From positions 5,260,214 to 5,306,082 of the forward strand of contig CM022668.1 of NCBI GenBank assembly GCA_012295275.1: DNA of 45,869 nt, written 5' to 3'. The stretch's first letter is position 1, and the number at the start of each line of letters is the position of its first letter. Below are positions 24,001 through 35,790 of the stretch, one piece after another. A program made the translations under genes and the position numbers. The notes under the pieces were generated by a model. The model did no database searches. It saw only the letters and a list, made by a program, of their open reading frames with translations, and was not told where the DNA came from. The stretch is from Chrysomallon squamiferum. Taxonomy: Eukaryota; Mollusca; Gastropoda; Neomphalida; Peltospiridae.

Positions 24001-26994
24001 AGCAAATAATTGACATCGCAAAACAAATAAAGAAATAAGATTAAGCTGCATTTTTATTTTTATTTTATAGCAGAATGTACCTTCAGTTCTCTTACTTATT
24101 AATTTTTAATTTTTCACTTATTTGTTGAAAATCACCAGAGAATAAGCAGTTAGAAAGAACAGATGCAGATCAGGATCCTTTCCGCTACTACAAAATGGAT
24201 GCTAATCCTCGAGGTATATTTTCAAATAAATATTTTACTAATTTGGGATCAGCAAAAAGAGGCCTTTTTAAAAATACTATTAGATTTGGGAAATGTAGTG
24301 GAGATGTATAATGTCATACACATAAACACTCATTCCTTTTTTTTTTTTTTCAGTGCTGTTTATGCAGACCAGCACTGCAAAAGATTTGATTCCCCAGTGT
24401 ATAAGTCATGTTTCCCTGCTCTTACTGCACTCCTCTATATCTTGATGAGTGATTCATAAACACAGACCCAGTCTGGACTTTCCACATTTATATCACTGTA
24501 TCTCTCCCTCATTCTGTCTCTTTGTTTCTCTTTGTCTATCTCCCTTAAATTTATTCTTTATAATTCCATTAAATGTTTTTTTCTTCTCGTTTATTCTAGG
24601 AATATGTGTAATAATAAACAATAGAAATTTTTACATTGATCCAGTGAAGCCAGAAGCTAAAAAGTTGGAAGAAAGAAAGGGAACTGATGTAGATGCTGGT
24701 AAGTTTTACTTAGAAAGAAAATAGCAGTAACAACAACAGCAACTATAGTAATAATAAAAATAACAGCATCAGTAACAATAACAATAATAATGATAAAACA
24801 GTTTAAAAATATGTAAACAAATTTTATTTCTAGGTAAGCTGAAAGAAACCTTTTAAAAAAAACATTTGGTATTTATGTTTGAACACACACATACACACAT
24901 CAGTTATCATACTTAGTTTAAAAAGATGTATAATGTTTCCTTTCTAGGAGAACTGAGAAAAACTTTCAGTAATCTTCAATTTATCGTCAAAGAAAAAACA
25001 AATTTGACTGACACTGACATGGTTGAGGCTGTAAAGGACCTGGCTTTCTTTGATCACAGTGACTATGACTGTGTTGTGTGTTGTATTTTGTCACATGGAA
25101 CTGAAGGTGCAATATACGGAAGTAATGGTTGTCTTGTAAAGGTCAGAGACTTGACTGAACCATTTAGACCTGAGTCGTGTCCAACACTGAGTGGGAAACC
25201 AAAGTTGTTTTTTATGCAGGCTTGTCAGGGGAAGGAAAAACAACTAGGTATGTATGGCAGCTGTTAAAAATAATTTCTCAAAACTACATATATGATTTTT
25301 TGTTGTATTTAGTCACATACATATTAAACTGGTTGGCCTAAATCTGTGCAAATTGTCATCTCATTCTTTAATATATGAGAAAGATGTTTTGGGATTGAAG
25401 AATTTGCTACAAGTTCATACTGACATTGTCACAAATGATACATTTTTTAGGTTTTTGTGTTTATTTGCTCTAAAATATTTCATGTATAGTTACAAATATC
25501 AGTATGGGTTTTGGTGTGAGTTTGTATGCAACTAGGATTAATACTTTTAAAATATCAGAACTTGATTTCTGATACATCTATTACAGGATATGATACCCAG
25601 ATAGACAGTGATATTGACATGGATGTTCAGCAGGAAGAAACAAACCCAGAAGAAGGAACAAACCCACAGGCAGAAAAAATCCCAAATGAAGCAGATTTTC
25701 TGCTAGGATATGCCACAGTACCAGGTTTTGCGTCTTTCAGATCAAAATCAACTGGAACATGGTACATCACAAAACTGACAGAAACTTTAAATAAATGTGC
25801 TAAAAAGTAAGTAAATGGATTTTAGGATTGTATGAAATTTTAAGGGGAACCTTAATAATCAGCTTGAAGATTACAACTAATGTATTCTTGCAGAAATGAC
25901 ATATAATGCAGAAACATGGACACAAACAAGACAGACAAAGAACAAACTAACAACCAGACAAAATAATTGTTAAGCATCACATCATGACCAAAAACCAACT
26001 CACCTGTATAAGATAAAACAAAGGTCATAGATATCTCTGATCAGGTTAGAAGCAGAACACAACAGCTGACCGATGATGATGAAATTTTAAAAATAAACAA
26101 ATATTTTTTAATCTATATTGAGTTAGTCAGTCTTGTGACATCACTGAAATGTTGTCTTGAGGATTATTTTATTAGTATAAAAAAGAGGATCATCTACCTG
26201 TTCAGGAGATGAAGACATGCAGTTTACAAATTACTTTTATGATCACAATATTGACTGCTCGTTTGGAAATAAATGGCAGGTTCAAACACCTTTTAGTACT
26301 GTTTATGTTTACATATTTACAACTAGTTGCATATTTAAAATAAAAACAGAAGTGTACAATATTTGGGTACCATTATTGGCTATGACTTTGGTACTGTTCT
26401 TTGTGATCTTGACTAAGTGTTTAGTGATTTCACCTTGTTAACTAATACTGTTAGCTGGATGATGATTTTTCTAGGCAGAGCAAATTGATTACTATAATAA
26501 AAACTGTCAATCAGTAAATCACAAAATTTAATAGAATGCATGCACATTATGTATAATATATATAATGTACATATGTTAGAAACATCTGTTACATATATGA
26601 CTGTATTTTAGTTGGAACCTCCCAAGGAATGTTCCTACATTATCATGTTATCTAAAATGTACAAGAAATCATTTTCATTCTCCTTTCTGATCTTTAAAGA
26701 AAGTAATAAAAACATAATGCAGCTGGGACATTCATAGAGATCTCTCTTATATATATATATATAGTTAAAATATATATTTTTTTTTAGCTTCTGTATATGT
26801 TACTAGAATATTACTATTTATTACTTTTTTAAAGTTTATTTTCATTTTATTTATTTTTCAGAGAGGACATCTCTAGTTTGCTGCTGTTAGTAAATCATGA
26901 AGTATGTAAAGCAGACGCGACGATGGCAGGTGGTAGGTACAAGCAGTCACCAGCACTGTTCAGCACTTTGAGGAAGAAGCTGATATTCCGATGA
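21073..26994 (+). CDS. Caspase-8-like initiator caspase with two DEDs and a death domain (gene A)
   Basis: Nine coding exons: 21073-21847, 22586-22873, 23145-23195, 23537-23572, 24139-24213, 24600-24698, 24948-25247, 25587-25806, 26862-26994. All introns are GT-AG, the first seven in phase 1 and the last in phase 2, giving 658 residues. Residues about 16-92 and 111-190 are death effector domains, each ending in an RLDLVEK (RxDL) helix. Residues 259-354 are a six-helix death-domain-like module (LGTQLNIPELTLQNM, MIKLWLQ). 355-383 is a short linker. From about 399 follows the caspase domain, with PRG (Arg408), catalytic His491 in LSHGTEG, Cys534 in MQACQGK, an Asp-rich interdomain loop (544-554) and the p10 motif IPNEADFLLGYATV. 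All catalytic residues are present, so an active cysteine protease is expected in extrinsic apoptosis or innate immune signalling. The death domain between DEDs and caspase is not found in vertebrate caspase-8. If intron 1 is retained, a DED-DED protein ending after 277 or so residues results. Confidence 0.88.
22586..22873 (+). other. Death-domain exon of gene A (phase 1-1 cassette)
   Basis: This 288-bp exon encodes the whole death-domain-like module (residues 259-354). Both flanking introns are phase 1, so skipping it keeps the reading frame and would give a classical DED-DED-caspase protein. The hydrophobic pattern (IRDIALHIS, FFALGTQLNIP, LWLQTI, LSKAM, AAALE) follows helices 1-6 of the death fold. 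Assignment to DD rather than another death-fold member is by pattern and deserves a profile search. Confidence 0.7.
23145..23572 (+). other. Two related linker mini-exons of gene A
   Basis: Exons 23145-23195 (51 bp) and 23537-23572 (36 bp) both start ATCCT(A/G)AGATCAGCA and end in a phase-1 donor. Both are preceded by the same T-rich/ATGAAAATATTTTGGTTTCAG acceptor region. They encode short polar linkers between the death and caspase domains (DPKISS..., DPEISIR...). They are clearly duplicates of one exon. Gene B has three such 51-bp exons in the window. Confidence 0.8.
24834..24857 (+). pseudogene. Decayed duplicate of the start of the caspase His/Cys exon
   Basis: After TTTATTTCTAG at 24823-24833 the sequence would read GKLKETF then a TAA stop in the phase of the upstream exon. 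The true exon beginning at 24948, also after TTTCTAG, reads GELRKTF. This looks like a partial copy of the exon start about 110 bp upstream of the real one. It may act as a decoy acceptor giving a truncated protein, or be inert. Confidence 0.4.
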
Positions 26995-27230
26995 AGGACA
27001 TTTTTTCATTTGTTTTATTTATTTTCAGTTGATGTTTGAACAACTCTGGTATAATCATGTTCATGTTTTATATTTTAACAGTTCTTAAATGTTTACATAA
27101 TTAATGTCCGAAAATGGGGGTAACTACACAAAAACTAAGTAACAGTGTGTATGCAAACATACATGGGCTATTTAGAAACTTGGTTATATAATTAGTGGAA
27201 GTTCCATTATTTTATTCTGTAGTACAAACT
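26995..27230 (+). other. 3' flank of gene A
   Basis: AT-rich sequence following the TGA stop. AATAAA hexamers occur at 27444-27449 and 27448-27453, within the first unit of the 1372-bp array, and are the clearest downstream polyadenylation candidates. The same motif recurs one and two repeat units later. No gene is seen. Confidence 0.4.
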
Positions 27231-30200
27231 CAAGTGATTCCTTTGTTTGTTAAGGAAGATACAATGATGAAAATTACATAGATATTCAAAATAACTGATT
27301 GTTATTTTATGGTGTAGTAAAGTTGCTAATTTGTTTAGAGAAATATAAAAAGTGTACATTTGATCTGTTTGAAAATAGTATCTAGTTTCTTGATTGTTTA
27401 TCCACATCAGTGATGATATATACACTACATATACAAAAGCTGAAATAAATAAATACTTTATCAAATAATAACAGAAGGTTAACTTTTTAAATGTTTTATT
27501 TTTCTCTGCTGTATACAAATTCAAAAGAAACTCAAAAATACACAAAGTAAAAGTCAACAGTTTTCCCCCTTATACAATAATATCTACTGCTAAATTTATC
27601 ATGTACCAACAAAATGCACACCTATATACTATAGCAATTATTAATTTGCTTTCATTTATTACTTCTGTTTGTTTTTCTCAGATAATTAACACCTTGTCAT
27701 GTGACGCTATTATAGTCTGCTACCCTTTAGACCGGACGAGCCAAATTTTAGGTATCAATACCACTCAGACTAGTCACTGTGACAGTATTTTAGTTTTAAA
27801 TCCAAGCTAAATTTTATAGGCTTTTTAATATTTTGTTTGTTTGTTTTTGCATGAAAAGTAAAAGAATAAATAAGCTCTGTTAACTTTAATGTTAGTGTTT
27901 CCTATTAAAAATGGACTAACAAACATTTGGTAAATTTTCAAGTGATTCAACTGTTTCAGAATTTTGCTTTTTAATATTTATAATTTTTATTTTTTGTTTG
28001 TTTTTGCATGAAAGATAAAAACACTAAATGCATTCTGTAAATTTTAAAATATTGTTTCTTGTTAAAGTGGACAAACAAACACCTGGTACATTTTCAAGTG
28101 ATTGCTTTGTTTGTTTGTTAAGGAAGATACAATGATGAAATGTTCAAAATAATTGATTCTTAATATATGGAGTAGTAAAGTTGTTAATTTGTTTAAAGAA
28201 ATGTAAAAAGTGTATGTTTGAAAATTGTATATAGTTTCTTGATTGTTTATCCACATGCATTAATGTTTCAAAGATAATATATATTAATAACAACCTTGTA
28301 TATAATATAAAATTTGTTGCCTCCCTAATTATGAATCATGTAATTCTTAAAGGAATTTTGTTTTGAGTTTGAAATGTATTTCTGCATGAGAGTTAAAGAA
28401 AGAAGAGAAAGAATTTTGCCCTTTTTGAACTATTTAATTTTATTTTGTATTTCGTATCCATATATATCTAGTTTTACTGATCATAGTCTAAATATAATCA
28501 GTATATTTTAGACATAATATATTTATAAGATAAAATGAATTCTGTAAACTTTAAAGTTATTGTTTCTTGTTAAAGTGGATAAACAAACATTTGGTACATT
28601 TTCAAGTGATTGCTTTGTTTGTTAAGGAAGATACAATGATGAAAATTACATAGATATTCAAAATAACTGATTCTTATTTTATGGTGTAGTAAAGTTGCTA
28701 ATTTGTTTAAAGAAATATAAAAAGTGTACATTTGATCTGTTTGAAAATAGTATCTAGTTTCTTGATTGTTTATCCACATCAGTGATGATATATACACTAC
28801 ACATACAAAAGCTGAAATAAATAAATACTTTATCAAATAATAACAGAAGGTTAACTTTTTAATGTTTTATTTTTCTCAGCTGTATACAAATTCAAAAGCA
28901 ACTCAAAAATACACAAAGTAAAAGTCAACAGTTATTCCCCCTTATACAATAATATCTACTGCTAAATTTATCATGTACCAACAAAATGCACACCTATATA
29001 CTATAGCAATTATTAATTTGCTTTCATTTATTACTTCTGTTTGTTTTTCTCAGATAATTAACACCTTGTCATGTGACGCTATTATAGTCTGCTACCCTTT
29101 AGACCGGACGAGCCAAATTTTAGGTATCAATACCACTCAGACTAGTCACTGTGACAGTATTTTAGTTTTAAATCCAAGCTAAATTTTATAGGCTTTTTAA
29201 TATTTTGTTTGTTTGTTTTTGCATGAAAAGTAAAAGAATAAATAAGCTCTGTTAACTTTAATGTTAGTGTTTCCTATTAAAAATGGACTAACAAACATTT
29301 GGTAAATTTTCAAGTGATTCAACTGTTTCATAATTTTGCTTTTTAATATTTATAATTTTTATTTTTTGTTTGTTTTTGCATGAAAGATAAAAACACTAAA
29401 TGCATTCCGTAAATTTTAAAATATTGTTTCTTGTTAAAGTGGACAAACAAATACCTGGTACATTTTCAAGTGATTGCTTTGTTTGTTTGTTAAGGAAGAT
29501 ACAATGATGAAATGTTCAAAATAATTGATTCTTAATATATGGAGTAGTAAAGTTGTTAATTTGTTTAAAGAAATGTAAAAAGTGTATGTTTGAAAATTGT
29601 ATATAGTTTCTTGATTGTTTATCCACATGCATTAATGTTTCAAAGATAATATATATTAATAACAACCTTGTATATAATATAGAATGTGTTGCCTCCCTAA
29701 TTATGAATCATGTAATTCTTAAAGGAATTTAGTTTTGAGTTTGAAATGTATTTCTGCATGTTAATTAAAGAAAGAAGAGAAAGAATTTTGCCCTTTTTGA
29801 ACTATTTAATTTTATTTTGTATTTCGTATCCATATATATCTAGTTTTACTGATCATAGTCTAAATATAATCAGTATATTTTAGACATAATATATTTATAA
29901 GATGAAATGAATTCTGTAAACTTTAAAGTTATTGTTTCTTGTTAAAGTGGATAAACAAACATTTGGTACATTTTCAAGTAATTGCTTTGTTTGTTAAGGA
30001 AGATACAATGATGAAAATTACATAGATATTCAAAATAACTGATTCTTATTTTATGGTGTAGTAAAGTTGCTAATTTGTTTAAAGAAATATAAAAAGTGTA
30101 CATTTGATCTGTTTGAAAATAGTATCTAGTTTCTTGATTGTTTATCCACATCAGTGATGATATATACACTACACATACAAAAGCTGAAATAAATAAATAC

Positions 30201-30420
30201 TTTATCAAATAATAACAGAAGGTTAACTTTTTAATGTTTTATTTTTCTCAGCTGTATACAAATTCAAAAGCAACTCAAAAATACACAAAGTAAAAGTCAA
30301 CAGTTATTCCCCCTTATACAATAATATCTACTGCTAAATTTATCATGTACCAACAAAATGCACACATATATACTATTGCAATTATTAATTTGCTTTCATT
30401 TATTACTTCTGTTTGTTTTT
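27231..30420. repeat. 1372-bp tandem array, about 2.3 copies
   Basis: The word CAAGTGATT at 27231 recurs at 28603 and (as CAAGTAATT) at 29975, exactly 1372 bp apart each time. Unit 1 is 27231-28602, unit 2 28603-29974, and unit 3 is cut at about 30420. Copies are nearly identical, including a 69-codon frame at 27601-27810 and 28973-29182. Inside each unit a block of about 200 bp (for example 28070-28256) resembles the block about 508 bp further on, so the unit is itself an old duplication. No coding function or transposase is seen. Confidence 0.92.
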
Positions 30421-31316
30421 GTGTTGCTCTTTCTATTACATCAATCAACTCACAAAGCTAAAACATTTTAATAAACATTTATGCATTCATTTTGAATTTC
30501 GTGATGCAATTTCTTTTAACAATGGTTTAATTAAATCAGCTTATTTTATTTGCATTCACACTAACATAAATTAATATGTAACAAGCATTAACGTTTTCAC
30601 TTTGATTTTCTTTACATTTGGTTTAAAATGATGTTTTATTAAAATCAGTCTATTTAATTTGCATTCAAACTAACTTAAACCAGTTAGACATATTTTCTTG
30701 TGAGTACTTTTAGATATATAACCGATGATTTGATGTGCTGAAGTTAATTTTGTTATCACAGTGCCACAATTTAAAACACTTCATTTGTATTACTCTTTTG
30801 TTTATTACATAAATCCAGCATTTGTTTATTAAATTACTATTATTATTATTTTTACACTATTTTAAGGTAACAAGCAATTTTCCAAGTTATAGATTATTTT
30901 AGACATTTTATGTACAGTAGAATATTTTGGAAACCAAGCTTTCACCAGTGGCTCTATTTGAATTATTTTTGTTGCTTCATATTAGTATTGATGTTCGAAT
31001 GTTTGATTTAAAAATATTTTCATAAACTAACTCTTGAATTTAAATATTTTTTCATTTGTATAGTAATAAAACATTTTCAAACCCAACACTTTTTAACAGA
31101 TCAGATTTAATTATTTTTTTTAATTCATATTAAACAAAAGAAGAAGAAGAAGAACAAAGCAATGGCCATTTAGAATCATAAGAATTCAAACAGGTGAAGG
31201 AATGCAGATATTAATAAAATCAGTAAAATTAGGCAGTTACCAGCTTTTTAAATAAGAAGAATCTGCCTTCTGCCACTTTTTTATTCTGTCTGCCATGGAT
31301 TTAGTTCTTCTGATCA

Positions 31317-31356
<40 letters not shown>

Positions 31357-31422
31357 ATGCACACACCACGCTGACACATACACCTTCATATACATTTTCC
31401 TGTGGTTTAACATGTATGTATG

Positions 31423-31494
<72 letters not shown>

Positions 31495-31540
31495 AGAAAA
31501 TTCTTTGCCAGCTGTTTTTAGAATCACGTGGTTAAAATCT
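30421..31540. other. Intergenic DNA with (CA)n and (TC)n microsatellites
   Basis: No gene is visible. A CA tract (about 31319-31348) and a TC tract (31429-31493) produce low-complexity frames on both strands. Both frames are rejected. Confidence 0.6.
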
Positions 31541-31999
31541 GTTATTTTCTATAGTTGTTAATTCTGAATATATCTGTTTTCTAAGCATTTAAAACATACT
31601 AAAGACAGTTCATTGTGATCCTACAGCAGATAATATCTTCTGTATTAACACCTGCAAAATGCAGCAACGTTCATTATAATACTAACAAATACTGAAATTT
31701 TAACAATATGTCATATAGTAAAAGTATGTTTATTTTTTTTATTATATATATATATTTTTACAATAAAATAAGTTTTTGGATTTCATATAAACATCAGGAC
31801 AGCGAAAAACCCCAGGAAAACGAGGAAATCAAATAATACACCAATACACATATAAATTAATACATATTTTTATCTTAATTAACATTATGCAATAAATTAA
31901 ATTAAATAGGTCTTTACGAGAATTGTTTAGTAACTGTAGTTAACTGAAACAAACTGATAACACACCTGACCCCTCTGCCATACATGATTGACAGCTAGT

Positions 32000-32200
32000 A
32001 CTGACCAATGACTAACGAGCATGCGTGCATCATCATTTGTCGGCCATTAAACAAACAGGTAGTTAGACAACAATGAATCGTTTGTGTTATTCAACGCGTG
32101 CGGAAGCCTAACCACAACCGTAGTAAAGAGATGTGTAACAGCGGCGATATATTGATAGCTATCCAGAACGAATAGTTGTGTAAAATTCGTGTCTTTTCCA
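32000..32200. promoter_or_regulatory. CpG-containing conserved patch in segmental copy 1
   Basis: This patch has several CpGs, including GAGCATGCGTGC, TTGTCGGCC and CAACGCGTGCGG, in otherwise AT-rich, CpG-poor DNA. It is well preserved in copy 2 at about 36650-36830. A promoter or short exon is conceivable; neither strand shows a protein frame of note. Confidence 0.25.
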
Positions 32201-33637
32201 AAGCAGAAAGCAACTTTATAAAAGCCTGAAATCTATTACTTTATACGGAAGGCCACAGGAACACCTAAATCCATTTTATTAGTAATATAAATTTGCCCTT
32301 TTGATATTTGAAGACACAGTAAATGTTTTGATATTAAACTGATTCCAAGTGCATAATGAGATGTCACTTTACATACAGTTCACTGTACAATAAAAACAAT
32401 TTATATATACTTTTCTGACATAAAGTATATATATTTTTTTCTGACTACATATAAGAAAAAATAGAATTATTTAATTTCATGCAACACACAGTACTAAAAT
32501 TATAAATGAAATTTAAGACAAGTAATAAAATATTTATTTATTTATTTATTTATTTATTTTTTTGGTAAAATAAGTTTGTGAATAAACAGCTGTTAAAATT
32601 TAATTAAAATAACTGTTACCACTTTTTTATTGGAATAAAAAATGTAAGAAAAAGAAAAAAGAGAAAAGAAATAAGACAAAAAGAGAAGATAATAAAAAGG
32701 AAAAGAGAAATAGGAAATCAAAACTTTTGAATAATTCATACAGTATTAACGTCTGTCATTGTTTTCATGCATGGAAATTTTAAGTTTTTTAAATTTTCTG
32801 CCATTTAAAACAAAGTTAAAACTATTCAACTGGAGATGTACTAATTCAGTTACTGAATGAGAAAAGTATATCACTTAGTTATTATACCCGTTGTGTATAT
32901 TTACAATAAATATCTCATTAAAATAAGCAAACTGCACTTGACTTGTTGAAACGGATTAATGTACAAGGAAGAAAGATTATTACTTTATTTTTATTATTTT
33001 AACTAGATTAAATGAACAAAATTGGTTATTTTATCTTTTGGCTTTATTTTAAAGAAATAAAAACAAATCTACAAAATTTGATTTATATAACAAAAAAAAA
33101 AAAAAAAAAAAAAAAACCAATCACATACTGTTTTCATAACTGCTTTTCTCAAAGACCTAATATAATTATTTCAACATTAAACTTTATCATGGATAAACAT
33201 TTACACAAGAATAAAATCTAAGAAAAACAGAAAACATCTGATAAAAAAAAAGTAAATCCCCCCCAAAAATCAGAGAAAAGTAACAAAGGCAGAATCTGGA
33301 CTGTAATGTTCAGCTATAAGTTTGCATAAGCAGAAATTGTTTTACTTCTGATGCTGTTAACTCTGTATTTTTGTTATTACTATTATTATTACTATTATTA
33401 TTATATATATATGTATTATTGTTTATTTTTTAAATCAAAGCCCAATTTATTTCAAAGTGTGAAATACTTTGTTACATTTTTAATTAACAAGGAAAAGAGA
33501 AGAAAAGAAATCAGATTCTCTTATTTGGTCAACTAGGTTAAATATTTATAAACAGAATATAAAACATAAAGTTTTTATTGTTCAAAAAAAAAGAGAGAAA
33601 GAATTACCACTTTGGATCCAAGTTTGTAATAGAAAAA

Positions 33638-33701
<64 letters not shown>

Positions 33702-33789
33702 TATAATAAACTTATAGTATGTGTCCATTAGTTCAACTATGTTTATGGAGTTAATTTATTAAACAAAAGTCGAAACATCAGGAAGATTA

Positions 33790-34069
33790 ATTAAATAAAT
33801 AAATAAAAAAAAAAAGAACGGAAGAAAAACAACAAAAAATGAATGAACGTACAAACAAATAATAATATAATAAATATTAAACAAACAAGAACGCGAACAA
33901 GTAAATAAATAATATAAGGAATAATCAACCATCCAGCTAACCAACCAAACAAATAAATAACATAAATAATGTTAATAAAATATAGATAAAGAAAATACTC
34001 ACCAGCTTCGGTCATCAAAAGAAATAAAAACACAGACAGAAACATGGCAACCATGACTTTTCTAAAATA
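33790..34069 (-). pseudogene. Orphan chitinase signal-peptide exon with intron 1
   Basis: On the minus strand 34054-34003 encodes MVAMFLSVFLFLLMTEA and ends in phase 1 with a GTGAGT donor, exactly as exon 1 of the chitinase (16770-16719). An AG acceptor-like sequence sits just upstream of the ATG in both. The following intron sequence (to about 33790) also matches chitinase intron 1. No further chitinase exon is found downstream on this strand before other repeats, so the exon seems orphaned by rearrangement. Confidence 0.7.
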
Positions 34070-34849
34070 AAACAATAAAAACATATACTGGGGAGGGGAA
34101 AAAAATGAAAAGTGTGTTGTATTATTACTATTATCATCATTATCATTATTATTATCATTATCGTTATCTTTGTTATTATTATTATTATTATTATTTAATG
34201 AGCGGTTGATATGGACTAATTTATAGATTATATCTATCTATCTATCTATCTATCGCTAAAATCTTTGTTTCATTTTATTTCATTTTATTTATTTATTTTA
34301 CCTATTCCAGTCATGTATAATTAATTGCATTTAAACTTCGGATTAAATGTAATTTCAGGACATTTAGATTGGAGTTATTTCCCGTTCGTTTTATTCTCAA
34401 TAGTTAAAAAGATTGGATTTAGATACTTACAAACAAACAAACAAACAAACAAATAAGCAAATAAATAAATAGTGAATTATATATATAAAAATAATAAAAA
34501 TTAAAAAATATATAAATAAAATAACAGGGCTTCGGAGGGAGTTTGTGTTACGCAAGATCTACTTTTTTTCGTACCTCTTGTTTGAAGAGTCGGAAAAGTT
34601 TTAATAATAATAATAAGAAGAAGAAGAAGAAGAAGAAGAAGCAAGAAAAAAATATATAAAATAATTAAATTTAAAAAGTAAAGAAAAAGAAACAGTGGCT
34701 CTGAAGTAAATTGTTGATTTTATTATTTATTTATTTATTATAGTTTATCTCTCTCTCTCTTTCAATACATAAATTACCAACTATAATTATTAGTACTAAT
34801 GTATGTATATCAGGTACAACAAAAATGTTGTTGTTTTCGTAACCTTTGT

Positions 34850-35790
34850 TGAACTTTTTTTATTTTGTTAATGATCTGTATTCAAGCTAACAGTACAATC
34901 ACGAGTTACGAGTCATCAATTACTTTCTTTACGTTACGGTGTGTTCGATTGTTGAAACCGATTTGACCTCCGACTTAAGAAGGGGGAAAACCCTTGTGTG
35001 ACTCCGGCCTTGAGAAAGGGGAATACCCTTGTGGGACTTCCAGTGTCATGCTATGGACTGTCTTGATGAAAATTATAAATATAATTGATTCAAAGATAGA
35101 AAATTTATGCTTGCTATGGCTGTGGACTGGCAGGTAAACGCTTGATAGTCTAATACAATCAGTTATTGTAAGAGCTTCAGCTTGTTTTGATTTTAATGAG
35201 TTAGTCACTGAACAGAAGTATCGTCAGACGAAACGAAATCGTTTAATAGTTCAACATAAAAGTTTAATTGTTTTAGAAGCCAGTAAGATACAACAATAAT
35301 TTTCACTTTTGATTATTCATAATTAACATACGTACTTGATTTATACTAGTAGATACTTTTCAAACAAATATTTTAAAATAAAATTTATAACTCGATACTG
35401 TTTTAACAAGTAACTTACCACATCAGGAAACAATATTTGATTTTTTGTTGTAACAACAACAACAAATAGACGAGTATTTGATGAACAAAATTTAATTTAG
35501 TCAGAAAACTACCAATATTTGGTATATAGTTGGACATAAATTATAAGGAAAATTAATGACTGCTGTCTGTTTAGTTCTTTCTTATGCTGACATTGTCAGG
35601 TATTTACCTAGTCACTGTCTGGTAAACAAAAATGTACTAAATCCTAAAGCTGTGAAAAGATATAATATAGATTTTACTGATCACCCAATTAATTACTTTT
35701 GCTGAAACACTTGTATTCCCACAGTGAAAGGAAATATAAACATCAGTTGTTCACTGGTGTGCCTTAATTTAAACTGTGTCTTAAGATCTG
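34850..35790 (+). repeat. Orphan copy of the caspase-gene 5' flank (unit 2)
   Basis: This matches the gene A and gene B upstream regions, including the probable untranslated-exon donor (exon end 35133, GGACTGGCAG then GTAAAC) and the intron blocks that precede the coding exon. At about 35787 the match stops and unrelated segmental-repeat sequence begins, so no DED coding exon follows. Promoter activity, if any, would drive a non-coding transcript. Confidence 0.7.

Larger units (their letters stand above)
31541..35790. repeat. Segmental duplication, copy 1
   Basis: Blocks in this interval reappear in the same order at about 35786-40600. For example 31545-31790 matches about 40365-40590 and part of 35787-35930, 31812-33540 matches 36459-38075, 33550-33960 matches 38820-39066, and 34678-35790 matches 39095-40230. 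Offsets range from about 4.2 to 4.65 kb because of indels and repeat length. The copy contains an orphan chitinase first exon (34003-34054) and an orphan caspase-gene 5' flank (about 34850-35790). No intact gene is seen. Confidence 0.8.

Noticed and set aside
24163-24459. 98-codon frame running through a caspase intron
   Set aside because: It reads through the donor at 24214 and a poly-T tract; the caspase domain continues properly at 24600.
27601-27810. Identical 69-codon frame in both full 1372-bp units
   Set aside because: Identity is explained by recent tandem duplication. There is no domain, codon bias or splice context, and it is truncated in the third unit.
31237-31561. Frames over the CA and TC repeats
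   Set aside because: Dipeptide low complexity on both strands.
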